A stretch of DNA of 8,197 bases from contig DEKO01000194.1 in assembly GCA_002353885.1 (NCBI GenBank), forward strand, positions 1,564-9,760, written 5' to 3'. The stretch is from Porphyromonadaceae bacterium UBA2720. Its GTDB lineage: Bacteria; Bacteroidota; Bacteroidia; Bacteroidales; Muribaculaceae. The notes under the pieces are model-generated. The model did no database searches, was not told the origin of the DNA, and was given only the letters and a program-made list of their open reading frames with translations. The position numbers and the translations under genes were made by a program. This document shows positions 1-6,717 of the stretch, one piece after another (positions within the stretch are counted from its first letter, which is position 1; each line of letters starts with the position of its first letter).

Positions 1-126
1 TCGCCTCAGCATAGCTCGAGCAAGCTCGTTCTCTGCATTCGGCTTGCACCATTGGTTGGTCGCGAGCACTTCGTGGTTATCACAGATTTGGAAAGATAAG
101 ATTATTCTGTGTATTCAGTGTGTTTC

Positions 127-235
127 TCTCATGCAGATCTAGCAGATTATGCAGATGTTTTATCTAGCAGACAAATCAGCTCTATCAAGAATATCAGCTT
201 GATAGAGCTGATATGTCTGCTTTATCTGCGTGAGA
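127..235. repeat. Palindromic intergenic repeat element with a long hairpin
   Basis: The core is a near-perfect inverted repeat: 166-189 pairs with 198-221 over 24 positions with one mismatch (A174 against A213), around an 8-nt loop (190-197). A second, outer pair of arms, 127-138 and 224-235, matches at 11 of 12 positions; the exception (T132/G230) would still be a wobble pair in RNA. The 27 nt between the left arms (139-165) have no right-hand partner. They look like a partial duplication, because ATGCAGAT occurs at 131-138 and 149-156 and ATCTAGCAGA at 137-146 and 162-171. The element is non-coding. It could be a REP/MITE-like dispersed repeat or a bidirectional terminator for the gene to the left; the sequence does not decide. 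Confidence 0.8.
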
Positions 236-252
236 TTTTGCAGCCTGGGTAT

Positions 253-266
253 TTCTTAATTCTTAA
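253..266. repeat. Heptamer tandem repeat (TTCTTAA)2
   Basis: TTCTTAA occurs twice in direct succession (253-259 and 260-266) and runs on into an AT palindrome, TTAATTAA (263-270). It is a short slippage-type repeat in the flank, with no gene nearby on its left. No function can be assigned. Confidence 0.7.
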
Positions 267-293
267 TTAATAATGCTGCCTGGCTGCTACTCA

Positions 294-307
294 AAACTAG
301 AAACTAG
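294..307. repeat. Heptamer tandem repeat (AAACTAG)2
   Basis: AAACTAG occurs twice in tandem (294-300 and 301-307), directly before the promoter-like TATCTTTG at 315-322. If that box is used, this repeat lies in the spacer between the -33 and -7 elements, where a change in copy number would alter spacing. However, no TTTG stands at the expected -33 position. Confidence 0.7.
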
Positions 308-314
308 ATTTTTG

Positions 315-322
315 TATCTTTG
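315..322 (+). promoter_or_regulatory. Candidate Bacteroidota -7 box (TATCTTTG), distal
   Basis: TATCTTTG followed by CACC is a perfect match to the Bacteroidota primary sigma -7 consensus TAnnTTTG. No clear TTTG stands 19-21 bp upstream. It lies about 240 bp before cas3, so it would give either a long 5' leader for the operon or a separate small transcript. A minus-strand match (TAGTTTTG, read at 292-299) sits just to its left, pointing the other way. Confidence 0.4.
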
Positions 323-442
323 CACCGGATATTGCAACATTGCGATTAAACGCTGACGGGTCGCCGCATGTGGCGGCTGCCGAATGGTAATATTGTTGAT
401 AACTTTTGGTTGAGGGTTGACTGATTTCTGAGTAGAAATAAT

Positions 443-450
443 TAAATTTG
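443..450 (+). promoter_or_regulatory. Candidate Bacteroidota -7 box (TAAATTTG), middle
   Basis: TAAATTTG is a perfect match to TAnnTTTG. The nearest TTG upstream (417-419) leaves a 23-bp spacer, slightly longer than usual. It would give a 5' leader of roughly 110 nt before cas3. Confidence 0.35.
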
Positions 451-515
451 CACACTCTGAGTTAGGGTAGCCAAAAAATATCGCGCAAATTAACATTTAT
501 CTTGTTGCATGTGCC

Positions 516-523
516 TAGTTTTG
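516..523 (+). promoter_or_regulatory. Candidate -7 box for the cas operon (TAGTTTTG)
   Basis: TAGTTTTG is a perfect TAnnTTTG match ending 41 nt before the cas3 start, so transcription would begin around 530 with a leader of about 35 nt. A strong TTTG -33 element is not seen at the expected distance. With the box at 538-545, this is one of the two best-placed promoter candidates for the operon. Confidence 0.45.
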
Positions 524-537
524 ACACTATGCGGCAG

Positions 538-545
538 TAATTTTG
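538..545 (+). promoter_or_regulatory. Candidate -7 box for the cas operon (TAATTTTG), proximal
   Basis: TAATTTTG is a perfect TAnnTTTG match ending 19 nt before the cas3 ATG. The TTTG at 520-523 is only 14 bp upstream, short for a -33 element. The box lies between GCAG (534-537) and CTGC (546-549), which form a short inverted repeat around it. If used, the mRNA leader would be only about 10-15 nt. Confidence 0.4.
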
Positions 546-564
546 CTGCGGAATAATATTAAAT

Positions 565-2727
565 ATGAATATGATTATTTCACATATTCGTCAAGATGAC
601 GATGGCCGATGGATGATTCAGACCAACGACGAACATCAGCGAGGAGTGGCCGAGTTGGCCGGCAAGTTTGCCGCCGACTTTGACATGGCTGCGTGGGGCG
701 AGGTTGTCGGCCTGTTGCACGACAAGGGCAAGGAAAAACGTGCCTTTCAGGAGCATATCATGAGAAACTCGGGCTACCGGCCTGAAGTTGTGGTAAGCGG
801 CAACAAAGACCATGCGGTGGTGGGAGCCTTGATTGCCAAGCAGCTATTTCCGCAGTTCCACCTGCTGATGGACAATGTGCTGATGGGGCATCATCGCGGG
901 CTGTATGACGAGGAAGAGTGCCAGCAGAAACTTCGCGAGACAGAAATGCCCATGGAAATCGATGTGCAACCCATTAACATCCAGCTGCCAGTACCCCGAC
1001 TGGACGGCAGAGAGGATGTGCATCAACTGGTGCGGATGCTGTATAGCTGCCTGGTTGATGCCGACTTTCTCGACACCGAGTCGTTCATGTTGCCCGAGCA
1101 ACATCGTCTGCGTGTGCACACTTGGAACATGCGCGAATTGCTGTGTTTGCTGCAGCGCCACCTTGCACAATTGTCATCGGGTGCCCCCCAGAGTGCAGTG
1201 AACGAGGTCAGACAATATGTGCAACAGCAATGTGTCGCGCAAGGTAGTGGTACCACTGGCTTTTATAGCCTGACGGTGCCGACGGGCGGCGGAAAAACGC
1301 TTGCGTCTGTCCTGTGGGCGCTGCACCATGCTGTGGCCCATGACCTGCGGCACATCATCATCGGCATCCCCTACACGAGCATCATCGAGCAGACGGCGCA
1401 GACGCTGAAGTCAATCTTCGGCGAAGAGAACGTGCTGGAGCACCACTCCAACTTCGACTATGAGCAGATTGTCGACCGCGACATGCGCCAGCGCATGAAA
1501 CTGGCCACCGAGAACTGGGACTACCCCATCATCGTGACCACCAATGTGCAGCTGTTTGAGTCGCTGTTCAGCAACAAGCCGTCGCAATGCCGCAAGATAC
1601 ACAACCTGGCTCGCAGTGTCATCATCCTGGACGAGGTACAGACCCTGTCGATGGAATGTTTGCGTCCCATCGTCGACACGCTGAGCACCCTGCATCGTGT
1701 GTTCGGCTCGTCGGTGCTGTTCACCACTGCCAGCCAGCCCATCCTGTCGGGCAAGATTGATGGTGCCAATTATACGGCAAATTTCCATGGCTTGCCCGGC
1801 ATCCATGAGATTATTCCGCGCGAAGCCCGCCTGCACGACAAACTGCGCCGCGTCACCCTGCAGATTGACGAGAGCCCAAAGTCAGCCGAAGAGGTTGCCT
1901 CGCTACTTGCCCGGCACGACCGTGTGCTGTGCATCGTCAACACTCGCCGTGATGCCAAAGAGATATTTGAGCATCTGCCCGACGATGGTGCCAACATCCA
2001 CCTGTCACGCATGATGTGTCCTGCCCACATCAAACAGTCGCTGCAGGCCATAAAAGAACAGCTGAGCCGCACCGATGCCCGGGTCAGAGTCGTTGCCACA
2101 CAGCTGATTGAGGCCGGTGTTGACGTCGACTTTCCGGTGGTCTATCGCCAGCAGGCCGGTTTGGACTCGATCTTGCAGGCGGCAGGTCGCTGCAATCGTG
2201 AGGGGCGGATACCGATGGCCACGACCCATGTGTTTACCTTGGACCGTGCCTTGCCTCCTGGAGCCATCAGCAAGAGCAACAATGCCCGCGCCAACATGGT
2301 GGGCGACTATGACTGGTTTTCACAAGAGGCGATGACCGACTATTTCAGACAGCTGCATGCCCAGTATGACAACTTCGACAAGTTCGGCTGTGAGCATCTG
2401 CTCTACAACAACCAGCCACAATATGAAGAAATCGGCAAGTCGTTCCGCCTGATTGAAGACAACACCATGCCTGTGATCATCAACTGGGATGAGAGCGATG
2501 CCCTCATCAGCCAACTGAAATCGGGCCATGCCACCTACGGCCTGCTGAAAAAATTAGGGCAATACAGCGTCAATGTCCGCCGGCGCGACTTGCAGCAACT
2601 GCTGCAGATGGGTGCTGTCGAGCAACTGCTCGAGGGAGTATTTTATGCCCCCGACCCACGGTGCTATGATGCCAAGCTAGGCTTAGTCACCAACAATTTC
2701 TGGATAAACGAGACTTATATTATTTAA
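565..2727 (+). CDS. cas3: Type I-C CRISPR helicase-nuclease Cas3
   Basis: Cas3 is recruited to target-bound Cascade, nicks the displaced strand and degrades DNA while moving 3' to 5' with ATP. An N-terminal HD nuclease domain (about residues 1-200) shows H24, H52-D53 in GLLHDKGK, H83, H109-H110 in GHHRG, and the SCLVDADFLDTE motif with D165 and D167. The SF2 helicase part follows: Walker A PTGGGKT (239-245), Walker B DEVQ (356-359) in place of DEAH, motif III TTASQP (387-392), motif V around QLIEAGVDVD (513-522), and motif VI QAAGRCNR (538-545). A C-terminal domain completes 720 residues, near the usual length. ATG codons at 565 and 571 could both serve; neither has a Shine-Dalgarno sequence and both follow AT-rich DNA. 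The gene ends in tandem stops TAA-TAG (2725-2730). It is intact, with all key residues present. Confidence 0.97.
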   Translation: MNMIISHIRQDDDGRWMIQTNDEHQRGVAELAGKFAADFDMAAWGEVVGLLHDKGKEKRAFQEHIMRNSGYRPEVVVSGNKDHAVVGALIAKQLFPQFHLLMDNVLMGHHRGLYDEEECQQKLRETEMPMEIDVQPINIQLPVPRLDGREDVHQLVRMLYSCLVDADFLDTESFMLPEQHRLRVHTWNMRELLCLLQRHLAQLSSGAPQSAVNEVRQYVQQQCVAQGSGTTGFYSLTVPTGGGKTLASVLWALHHAVAHDLRHIIIGIPYTSIIEQTAQTLKSIFGEENVLEHHSNFDYEQIVDRDMRQRMKLATENWDYPIIVTTNVQLFESLFSNKPSQCRKIHNLARSVIILDEVQTLSMECLRPIVDTLSTLHRVFGSSVLFTTASQPILSGKIDGANYTANFHGLPGIHEIIPREARLHDKLRRVTLQIDESPKSAEEVASLLARHDRVLCIVNTRRDAKEIFEHLPDDGANIHLSRMMCPAHIKQSLQAIKEQLSRTDARVRVVATQLIEAGVDVDFPVVYRQQAGLDSILQAAGRCNREGRIPMATTHVFTLDRALPPGAISKSNNARANMVGDYDWFSQEAMTDYFRQLHAQYDNFDKFGCEHLLYNNQPQYEEIGKSFRLIEDNTMPVIINWDESDALISQLKSGHATYGLLKKLGQYSVNVRRRDLQQLLQMGAVEQLLEGVFYAPDPRCYDAKLGLVTNNFWINETYII

Positions 2728-2735
2728 TAGATATT

Positions 2736-3443
2736 ATGGAATATACAGACAGAGAATTTTGCCTGGAAGTGTGGGGACCATACGCCTGCTTCACCCGTCC
2801 CGAGTTCAAGGTCGAGCGGGTGAGCTACGACGTCATCACACCATCGGCAGCACGCGCCATCTTCGAGGCCATCTTCTGGAAACCCGCCATCCGTTGGCAG
2901 GTGACCCGGATTGAGGTGCTAAATCCCATCAAATGGGACTCGGTGCGCCGCAACGAGGTGGGTGCCGTGGCCAGCAGCAAGTTGTCGCACATCTTCATCG
3001 AAGACAAAAGGCAGCAGAAGAATTCGCTGCTACTCAAGGATGTGCGCTACCGCATCCATGCCAAACTAGTCTTTATCCCAGTCAGAGACAGGAACAAAGA
3101 CAGCAAGAACCCTCTGATTGACGCAGAGGAGAGAGAGTTGCTCCGTCGGGATGAGAATCCCGGCAAGTATAATGCCATGTTTGAGCGCCGTGCCCAGAAA
3201 GGACAGTGCTTCAACCAGCCCTATCTGGGCACGCGCGAGTTTGCCGCGTCGTTCCGTCTGGTCGACACCGAGCAAGATACATTGCAGCCAGCCATCGACG
3301 AGAGCCGTGACCTAGGGTACATGCTCTATGACATGAACTTCGCTCAGGATGCCGACAAACCCGACGCGATGTTCTATCGCGCACAGATGCGCAGTGGCGT
3401 GATTATTGTTCCACCCATAGACAGTGAGGAGGTGTTGAGATGA
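2736..3443 (+). CDS. cas5c: Type I-C Cascade subunit and crRNA endoribonuclease Cas5c (Cas5d)
   Basis: In type I-C there is no Cas6; Cas5c cuts the repeat in the pre-crRNA and then caps the 5' handle in the complex. The 235-residue protein has the family signatures: WGPYACFTRPE near the N-terminus, SYDVITPSAAR (30-40), FWKPAIRW (47-54), RRNEVG (71-76), KGQCFNQPYLGTREF (155-169), and a C-terminal MFYRAQMRSGVIIVPP. Aligned by motif to Bacillus halodurans Cas5d, whose reported catalytic residues are Y46, K116 and H117, the equivalent positions here are F47, K144 and Y145, so only the lysine is kept. Cas5c active sites are known to vary, so loss of activity should not be assumed. The ATG follows cas3 by 8 nt of AT-rich DNA. 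The stop overlaps the cas8c start as ATGA, which suggests translational coupling. Confidence 0.96.
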   Translation: MEYTDREFCLEVWGPYACFTRPEFKVERVSYDVITPSAARAIFEAIFWKPAIRWQVTRIEVLNPIKWDSVRRNEVGAVASSKLSHIFIEDKRQQKNSLLLKDVRYRIHAKLVFIPVRDRNKDSKNPLIDAEERELLRRDENPGKYNAMFERRAQKGQCFNQPYLGTREFAASFRLVDTEQDTLQPAIDESRDLGYMLYDMNFAQDADKPDAMFYRAQMRSGVIIVPPIDSEEVLR

Positions 3444-5161
3444 TACTGAAAGCATTATATGACTACTATCACCGCAAGAGAGATCTGCCTCAATTTGGCC
3501 GCGAGCTGAAACAAATCGGTTTTATCATCGTGATTGACCAATCAGGCAAATTTGTGAGGTTTGAAGACCATCGTCTCGACAAGAAAACGGCCACAGAATT
3601 CTTGGTCAAGAAACATTATAGTCGCTCCAGTGCGCCCGTGGCCAACTGGTTGTATGACAACAGCGCATACGTGTTGGGCATTTCGGACAAGGGTGAGCCG
3701 CAGAAGGCACTCAAGTATTTGGCAGTGTTCAAGTCCAAGATAGAGGACATCTACCGCCAGTATCCCCAACAAACCGACCTGTCGGCCCTGCATGCCTTTT
3801 ATCAGCAGTCGCCCGAAGACCTCAGACAAGCAGTTGAGCAAGACCCATTGTGGGAAACCATCAAAAAAGAATTGAACAAGAAGTACTCGACCTTCTCGTT
3901 CAGAATCAAAGGCGACACCCAGATTGTTGCCGAGAAAGATGAGTTGATCCAACTGGCATCAGATAATGCCGATGCGTCTGGGAACCAAAAGATATGCCTG
4001 ATATCTGGCGAAAGAGACAACATTGTCGAGCTCACTACCGCCACCATGATTCCTGGCAGCCAGGCCATTGCCAAACTTGTGGCTTTTCAGGTAAACTCGG
4101 GCTACGACTCCTACGGCAAGCAGCAAGGAGCTAATGCTCCCATCGGCGAGCAAGCCGAATTTGCCTACTCGACGGCACTGAACCACATGCTGGCCCAAGG
4201 GTCACGCAACAAGTTTATGGTAGGCAATCGCACATTTGTCTTCTGGGCCTCAAGCGACAGCGACGCATCGGCCCAAGCCGAAACCAGCCTTTTTGATATG
4301 CTCGGTATCAAAGATAAAGATGACACCGACAATCCTGATGCCGGCATCGAGCAAGTACGCAAGGTGTTCAAAGCCATCTACAGCGGCGAGCTGAAGACTA
4401 GCCTTGACGACCGCTTCTACATCTTGGGACTGGCACCCAACTCGGCCCGGATTGCCGTAGCCTACTGGTCAGAGCTACCGCTCAAAGTGTTTGCCGCCAA
4501 CATCGTCAAGCACTTTGATGACATGGAAATTGTGCAGCCCAAGAGCAATCAGGGTTTCTCGTATATGGGCTTGAGAGCCATGCTCAGTGCTGTCACGCTG
4601 GGCGGCAAAGCTGCCGATGCTACTCCAAATCTGCCCGAAGCCATCGCCAAGAGCATCTTTCAGGGCATCGCCTACCCCAACCCACTACTTGCAGCCTGCA
4701 TACGCCGCATCCGTGCCGAGCAGAGCATCGGCACCACCCGCGCCGCAATCATCAAGGCTTTCCTCAACAGAATACAGTCTAATCAAAAAATAGAAATTAT
4801 GCTAAACAAAGACAACAACAACCCCGCATATCTGTGCGGCCGACTGTTTGCCGTCCTCGACAAGATTCAGGACGATGCCAACAATGCCCACACGATACGT
4901 GAGCGATACATGAACGCGGCCAGTGCCACACCGGCTGCAGTGTTCCCAACGATTCTGAACCTGTCGAATCATCATGCCGAGAATCTGGCCAGTGAGGGCA
5001 GCCGAATCTTCTACGAGAAGCTCAAACAAGAAATCATGGGTGCCATGGAGCAAGAGTTTCCGGCACACTTGAGCCTGCATGACCAGGGGCGTTTTTTCCT
5101 GGGCTACTACCAGCAACGCCAAGCCCTGTTCACCAGCAAGAAAGATCAAACAAATGACTAA
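3440..5161 (+). CDS. cas8c: Type I-C Cascade large subunit Cas8c (Csd1)
   Basis: Cas8c is the large subunit that recognises the PAM and starts unwinding of the target. The 573-residue protein begins with the typical MILKALYDYY and carries the family blocks CLISGE (186-191), SYGKQQGANAP (224-234), FAYSTALNHML, FWASS (from 268), a central region with FYILGLAPNSARIAV, and a C-terminal helical domain equal to the small subunit. The start codon overlaps the cas5c stop by 4 nt. A purine-rich GAGGAGG (3426-3432) sits 7 nt before it, within cas5c codons, so it may be a Shine-Dalgarno-like site or chance. The last 120 codons probably also give a separate Cas11c. No frameshift or truncation is seen. 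Confidence 0.96.
   Translation: MILKALYDYYHRKRDLPQFGRELKQIGFIIVIDQSGKFVRFEDHRLDKKTATEFLVKKHYSRSSAPVANWLYDNSAYVLGISDKGEPQKALKYLAVFKSKIEDIYRQYPQQTDLSALHAFYQQSPEDLRQAVEQDPLWETIKKELNKKYSTFSFRIKGDTQIVAEKDELIQLASDNADASGNQKICLISGERDNIVELTTATMIPGSQAIAKLVAFQVNSGYDSYGKQQGANAPIGEQAEFAYSTALNHMLAQGSRNKFMVGNRTFVFWASSDSDASAQAETSLFDMLGIKDKDDTDNPDAGIEQVRKVFKAIYSGELKTSLDDRFYILGLAPNSARIAVAYWSELPLKVFAANIVKHFDDMEIVQPKSNQGFSYMGLRAMLSAVTLGGKAADATPNLPEAIAKSIFQGIAYPNPLLAACIRRIRAEQSIGTTRAAIIKAFLNRIQSNQKIEIMLNKDNNNPAYLCGRLFAVLDKIQDDANNAHTIRERYMNAASATPAAVFPTILNLSNHHAENLASEGSRIFYEKLKQEIMGAMEQEFPAHLSLHDQGRFFLGYYQQRQALFTSKKDQTND
4799..5161 (+). CDS. cas11c: Cas11c small subunit from an internal, in-frame start in cas8c
   Basis: In characterised type I-C systems the small subunit is translated independently from inside cas8c and sits as extra copies in the belly of Cascade. 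Here Met454 of Cas8c (ATG 4799-4801) begins a 120-residue product opening MLNKDNNNPAYLCGRLFAVL, followed by IRERYMNAASATPAAVFP, the same block at which known Cas11c proteins begin. The 40 nt at 4771-4810 are only 20% G+C (8 of 40), against 16 of 30 just before. The 8 nt before the ATG (TAGAAATT) differ at one position from the 8 nt before the cas5c ATG (TAGATATT); cas7c also has ATT directly before its ATG. This resembles the start context of the operon's own genes. That the protein is made is inferred from homologous systems. Confidence 0.75.
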   Translation: MLNKDNNNPAYLCGRLFAVLDKIQDDANNAHTIRERYMNAASATPAAVFPTILNLSNHHAENLASEGSRIFYEKLKQEIMGAMEQEFPAHLSLHDQGRFFLGYYQQRQALFTSKKDQTND

Positions 5162-5173
5162 AATAATTGTATT

Positions 5174-6031
5174 ATGACAGAATTACAAAACCGAATTGAT
5201 TTCGTCTTCATGTTCGACGTGCAGGACGGAAACCCCAACGGCGATCCCGATGCCGGAAATCTGCCCCGTGTTGATGCCGAGACCGGCATGGGCCTTGTGA
5301 CCGATGTGTGCCTCAAGCGCAAAGTGCGCAACTACGTCCAGGTAGCCAAGCAATGTGCCGAGGGCTATGACATCTTCATCAAGGAGAAGGCAGTGCTCAA
5401 CACCCTCATCGACAAGGCTCATGAAACAGAGTCGGTGCAGAATGCCGGTGACAAGAAAAAGACTGAGGCTGCACGTGCCGTCATGTGCCAGACCTACTAT
5501 GATGTGCGCGCTTTTGGAGCCGTGATGTCTACTGGCAAGAACGCCGGCCAGGTGCGTGGCCCCATCCAGCTGACTTTTGCCCGCTCAGTCGATCCCATCT
5601 TTGCCTCCGAACACTCGATCACTCGCATGGCAGTGGCCACCGAACAAGAAGCCGAGAAGCAGAAGGGCGACAACCGCACGATGGGCCGCAAGGCCACAAT
5701 TCCCTACGGCCTGTATGTGTGTCATGGCTTTGTGTCGGCCAGTCTGGCCCGACAGACGGGCTTCTCGCAAGAAGACCTGGACCTGTTCTTCGACGCGCTC
5801 AAGAACATGTTTGACATCGACCGCTCGGCAGCCCGTGGGCTGATGAGCGCGCAGAAGCTCATTGTCTTCCGCCATAGCTCGGTGTTGGGCAACGCTCCAG
5901 CCAACAAGCTGTTTGACCTTGTCAAGGTGACCAAGGCAACTGATGCAGTTGCTCGCTCGTTTGGCGACTATACCGTCACCATCGCCCGCGACCAGCTGCC
6001 GGCAGGTGTGACTGTCGAGGAATTGATCTAA
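5174..6031 (+). CDS. cas7c: Type I-C Cascade backbone subunit Cas7c (Csd2)
   Basis: Cas7c polymerises along the crRNA spacer to form the Cascade backbone and presents the guide in short segments to the target strand. The 285-residue protein has the hallmark FDVQDGNPNGDPDAGNLPR (14-32), then GLVTDVCLKRKVRNYV, RGPIQLTFARSVDPI (from 128), a region around TIPYGLYVCHGFVSA, and a C-terminal DRSAARGLMSAQKL block. Length is normal for the family. The ATG lies 12 nt after the cas8c stop, behind an AT-rich spacer with no Shine-Dalgarno sequence. It is the most abundant subunit in known complexes, and its own AT-rich start may help raise its output within the operon, though that is inference. Confidence 0.97.
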   Translation: MTELQNRIDFVFMFDVQDGNPNGDPDAGNLPRVDAETGMGLVTDVCLKRKVRNYVQVAKQCAEGYDIFIKEKAVLNTLIDKAHETESVQNAGDKKKTEAARAVMCQTYYDVRAFGAVMSTGKNAGQVRGPIQLTFARSVDPIFASEHSITRMAVATEQEAEKQKGDNRTMGRKATIPYGLYVCHGFVSASLARQTGFSQEDLDLFFDALKNMFDIDRSAARGLMSAQKLIVFRHSSVLGNAPANKLFDLVKVTKATDAVARSFGDYTVTIARDQLPAGVTVEELI

Positions 6032-6048
6032 ATCAAAACTTCACGAGT

Positions 6049-6717
6049 TTGACCTACACTGACGATGATATGCTCATGTTGTCGGGGATACAGCACTTCA
6101 TGTTCTGTCCCCGGCAATGGGCATTGATACACATTGAGCAGCAATGGGACGACAACCGGCTCACCATCGAGGGCGAGCTGCTGCACAAGCATGTCGACGA
6201 CCCAGCATATCGCACCAAGAACGGAGACATCATCTGCCTGAGAGCGGTGAGTGTAGCCTCAAAGGTGCTGGGCCTATATGGCATTGCCGACCTGATTGAG
6301 CTGTTGCCGTCGCCGTTGCCCGACAATACCATCTGTCACCCCCGATACAGAGGCTACTGGCTGCCACGACCTGTCGAGTACAAGCACGGCCAGCCCAAGC
6401 AGGACTTGACTGACGAGCTGCAGCTTACTGCCCAAGCGATGTGCCTCGAAGAACAATATCACATAACGATTGAGTACGGAGAAATCTTTTATGCCCAGAC
6501 CCGGCGCCGCCACCGTGTGGACTTCACAGGCCCACTGCGTGACTTGGTCATAGACAATGCCCGGCAGATGCACGAGACGTTCAGCACCAGACAGCTGCCA
6601 GTTGCGGAATATTCGGCCAAGTGCCGCAAATGCTCGCTGATTGACATCTGCATGCCAGACCAGCGGTCACCAGTCCGCAACTATCTAGCCAAGAACTTGT
6701 ATGAGGAAACTGCTTAA
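6049..6717 (+). CDS. cas4: Cas4 iron-sulfur nuclease of the adaptation module
   Basis: Cas4 works with Cas1-Cas2 to trim the 3' overhang of prespacers at the PAM so that spacers are inserted in the right orientation. The 222-residue protein shows C20 in FMFCPRQWAL and a C-terminal C192-x2-C195-x5-C201, the four cysteines expected for a 4Fe-4S cluster. RecB-type nuclease residues are D81 in GIADLIE and E110-x-K112 in VEYKHG, followed by a QLTAQAM helix. I chose the TTG at 6049, because related Cas4 proteins carry an acidic stretch before LMLSGIQHF that the next in-frame ATG (6070, residue 8) would lose. It lies 17 nt after the cas7c stop. The 3' end overlaps cas1 by 17 nt. All key residues are present. 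Confidence 0.95.
   Translation: MTYTDDDMLMLSGIQHFMFCPRQWALIHIEQQWDDNRLTIEGELLHKHVDDPAYRTKNGDIICLRAVSVASKVLGLYGIADLIELLPSPLPDNTICHPRYRGYWLPRPVEYKHGQPKQDLTDELQLTAQAMCLEEQYHITIEYGEIFYAQTRRRHRVDFTGPLRDLVIDNARQMHETFSTRQLPVAEYSAKCRKCSLIDICMPDQRSPVRNYLAKNLYEETA

Larger units (their letters stand above)
1..564. other. Non-coding 5' flank upstream of the cas operon
   Basis: No convincing gene is present. The stretch is AT-rich compared with the cas genes that follow. At its left edge CGAGC (17-21) and GCTCG (24-28) form a small perfect inverted repeat inside a GC-richer piece that, from memory, resembles intergenic sequence seen repeatedly in Bacteroidales genomes; I cannot search to confirm. It then holds a large palindromic element (127-235), two heptamer tandem repeats (253-266 and 294-307), several TAnnTTTG boxes, and a small GC-rich inverted repeat, GCCGC (363-367) with GCGGC (373-377). 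The only open frame of note (minus strand, 287-496, 69 codons) has no recognisable family or credible start and is probably chance. Confidence 0.75.

Noticed and set aside
287..496. Minus-strand open frame of 69 codons in the 5' flank
   Set aside because: No family resemblance, no convincing start signal, and it runs across AT-rich repeats and promoter-like boxes; probably chance.
1630..1641. DEVQ instead of DEAH in the Cas3 Walker B motif, as a possible inactivating change
   Set aside because: The two acidic residues needed for Mg-ATP are present and, as I recall, DEVQ is common in Cas3 proteins of this type.
1411..1836. Minus-strand open frame of 141 codons inside cas3
   Set aside because: It lies fully within the helicase motifs of cas3 and its translation has no recognisable domain; a shadow of the real gene.
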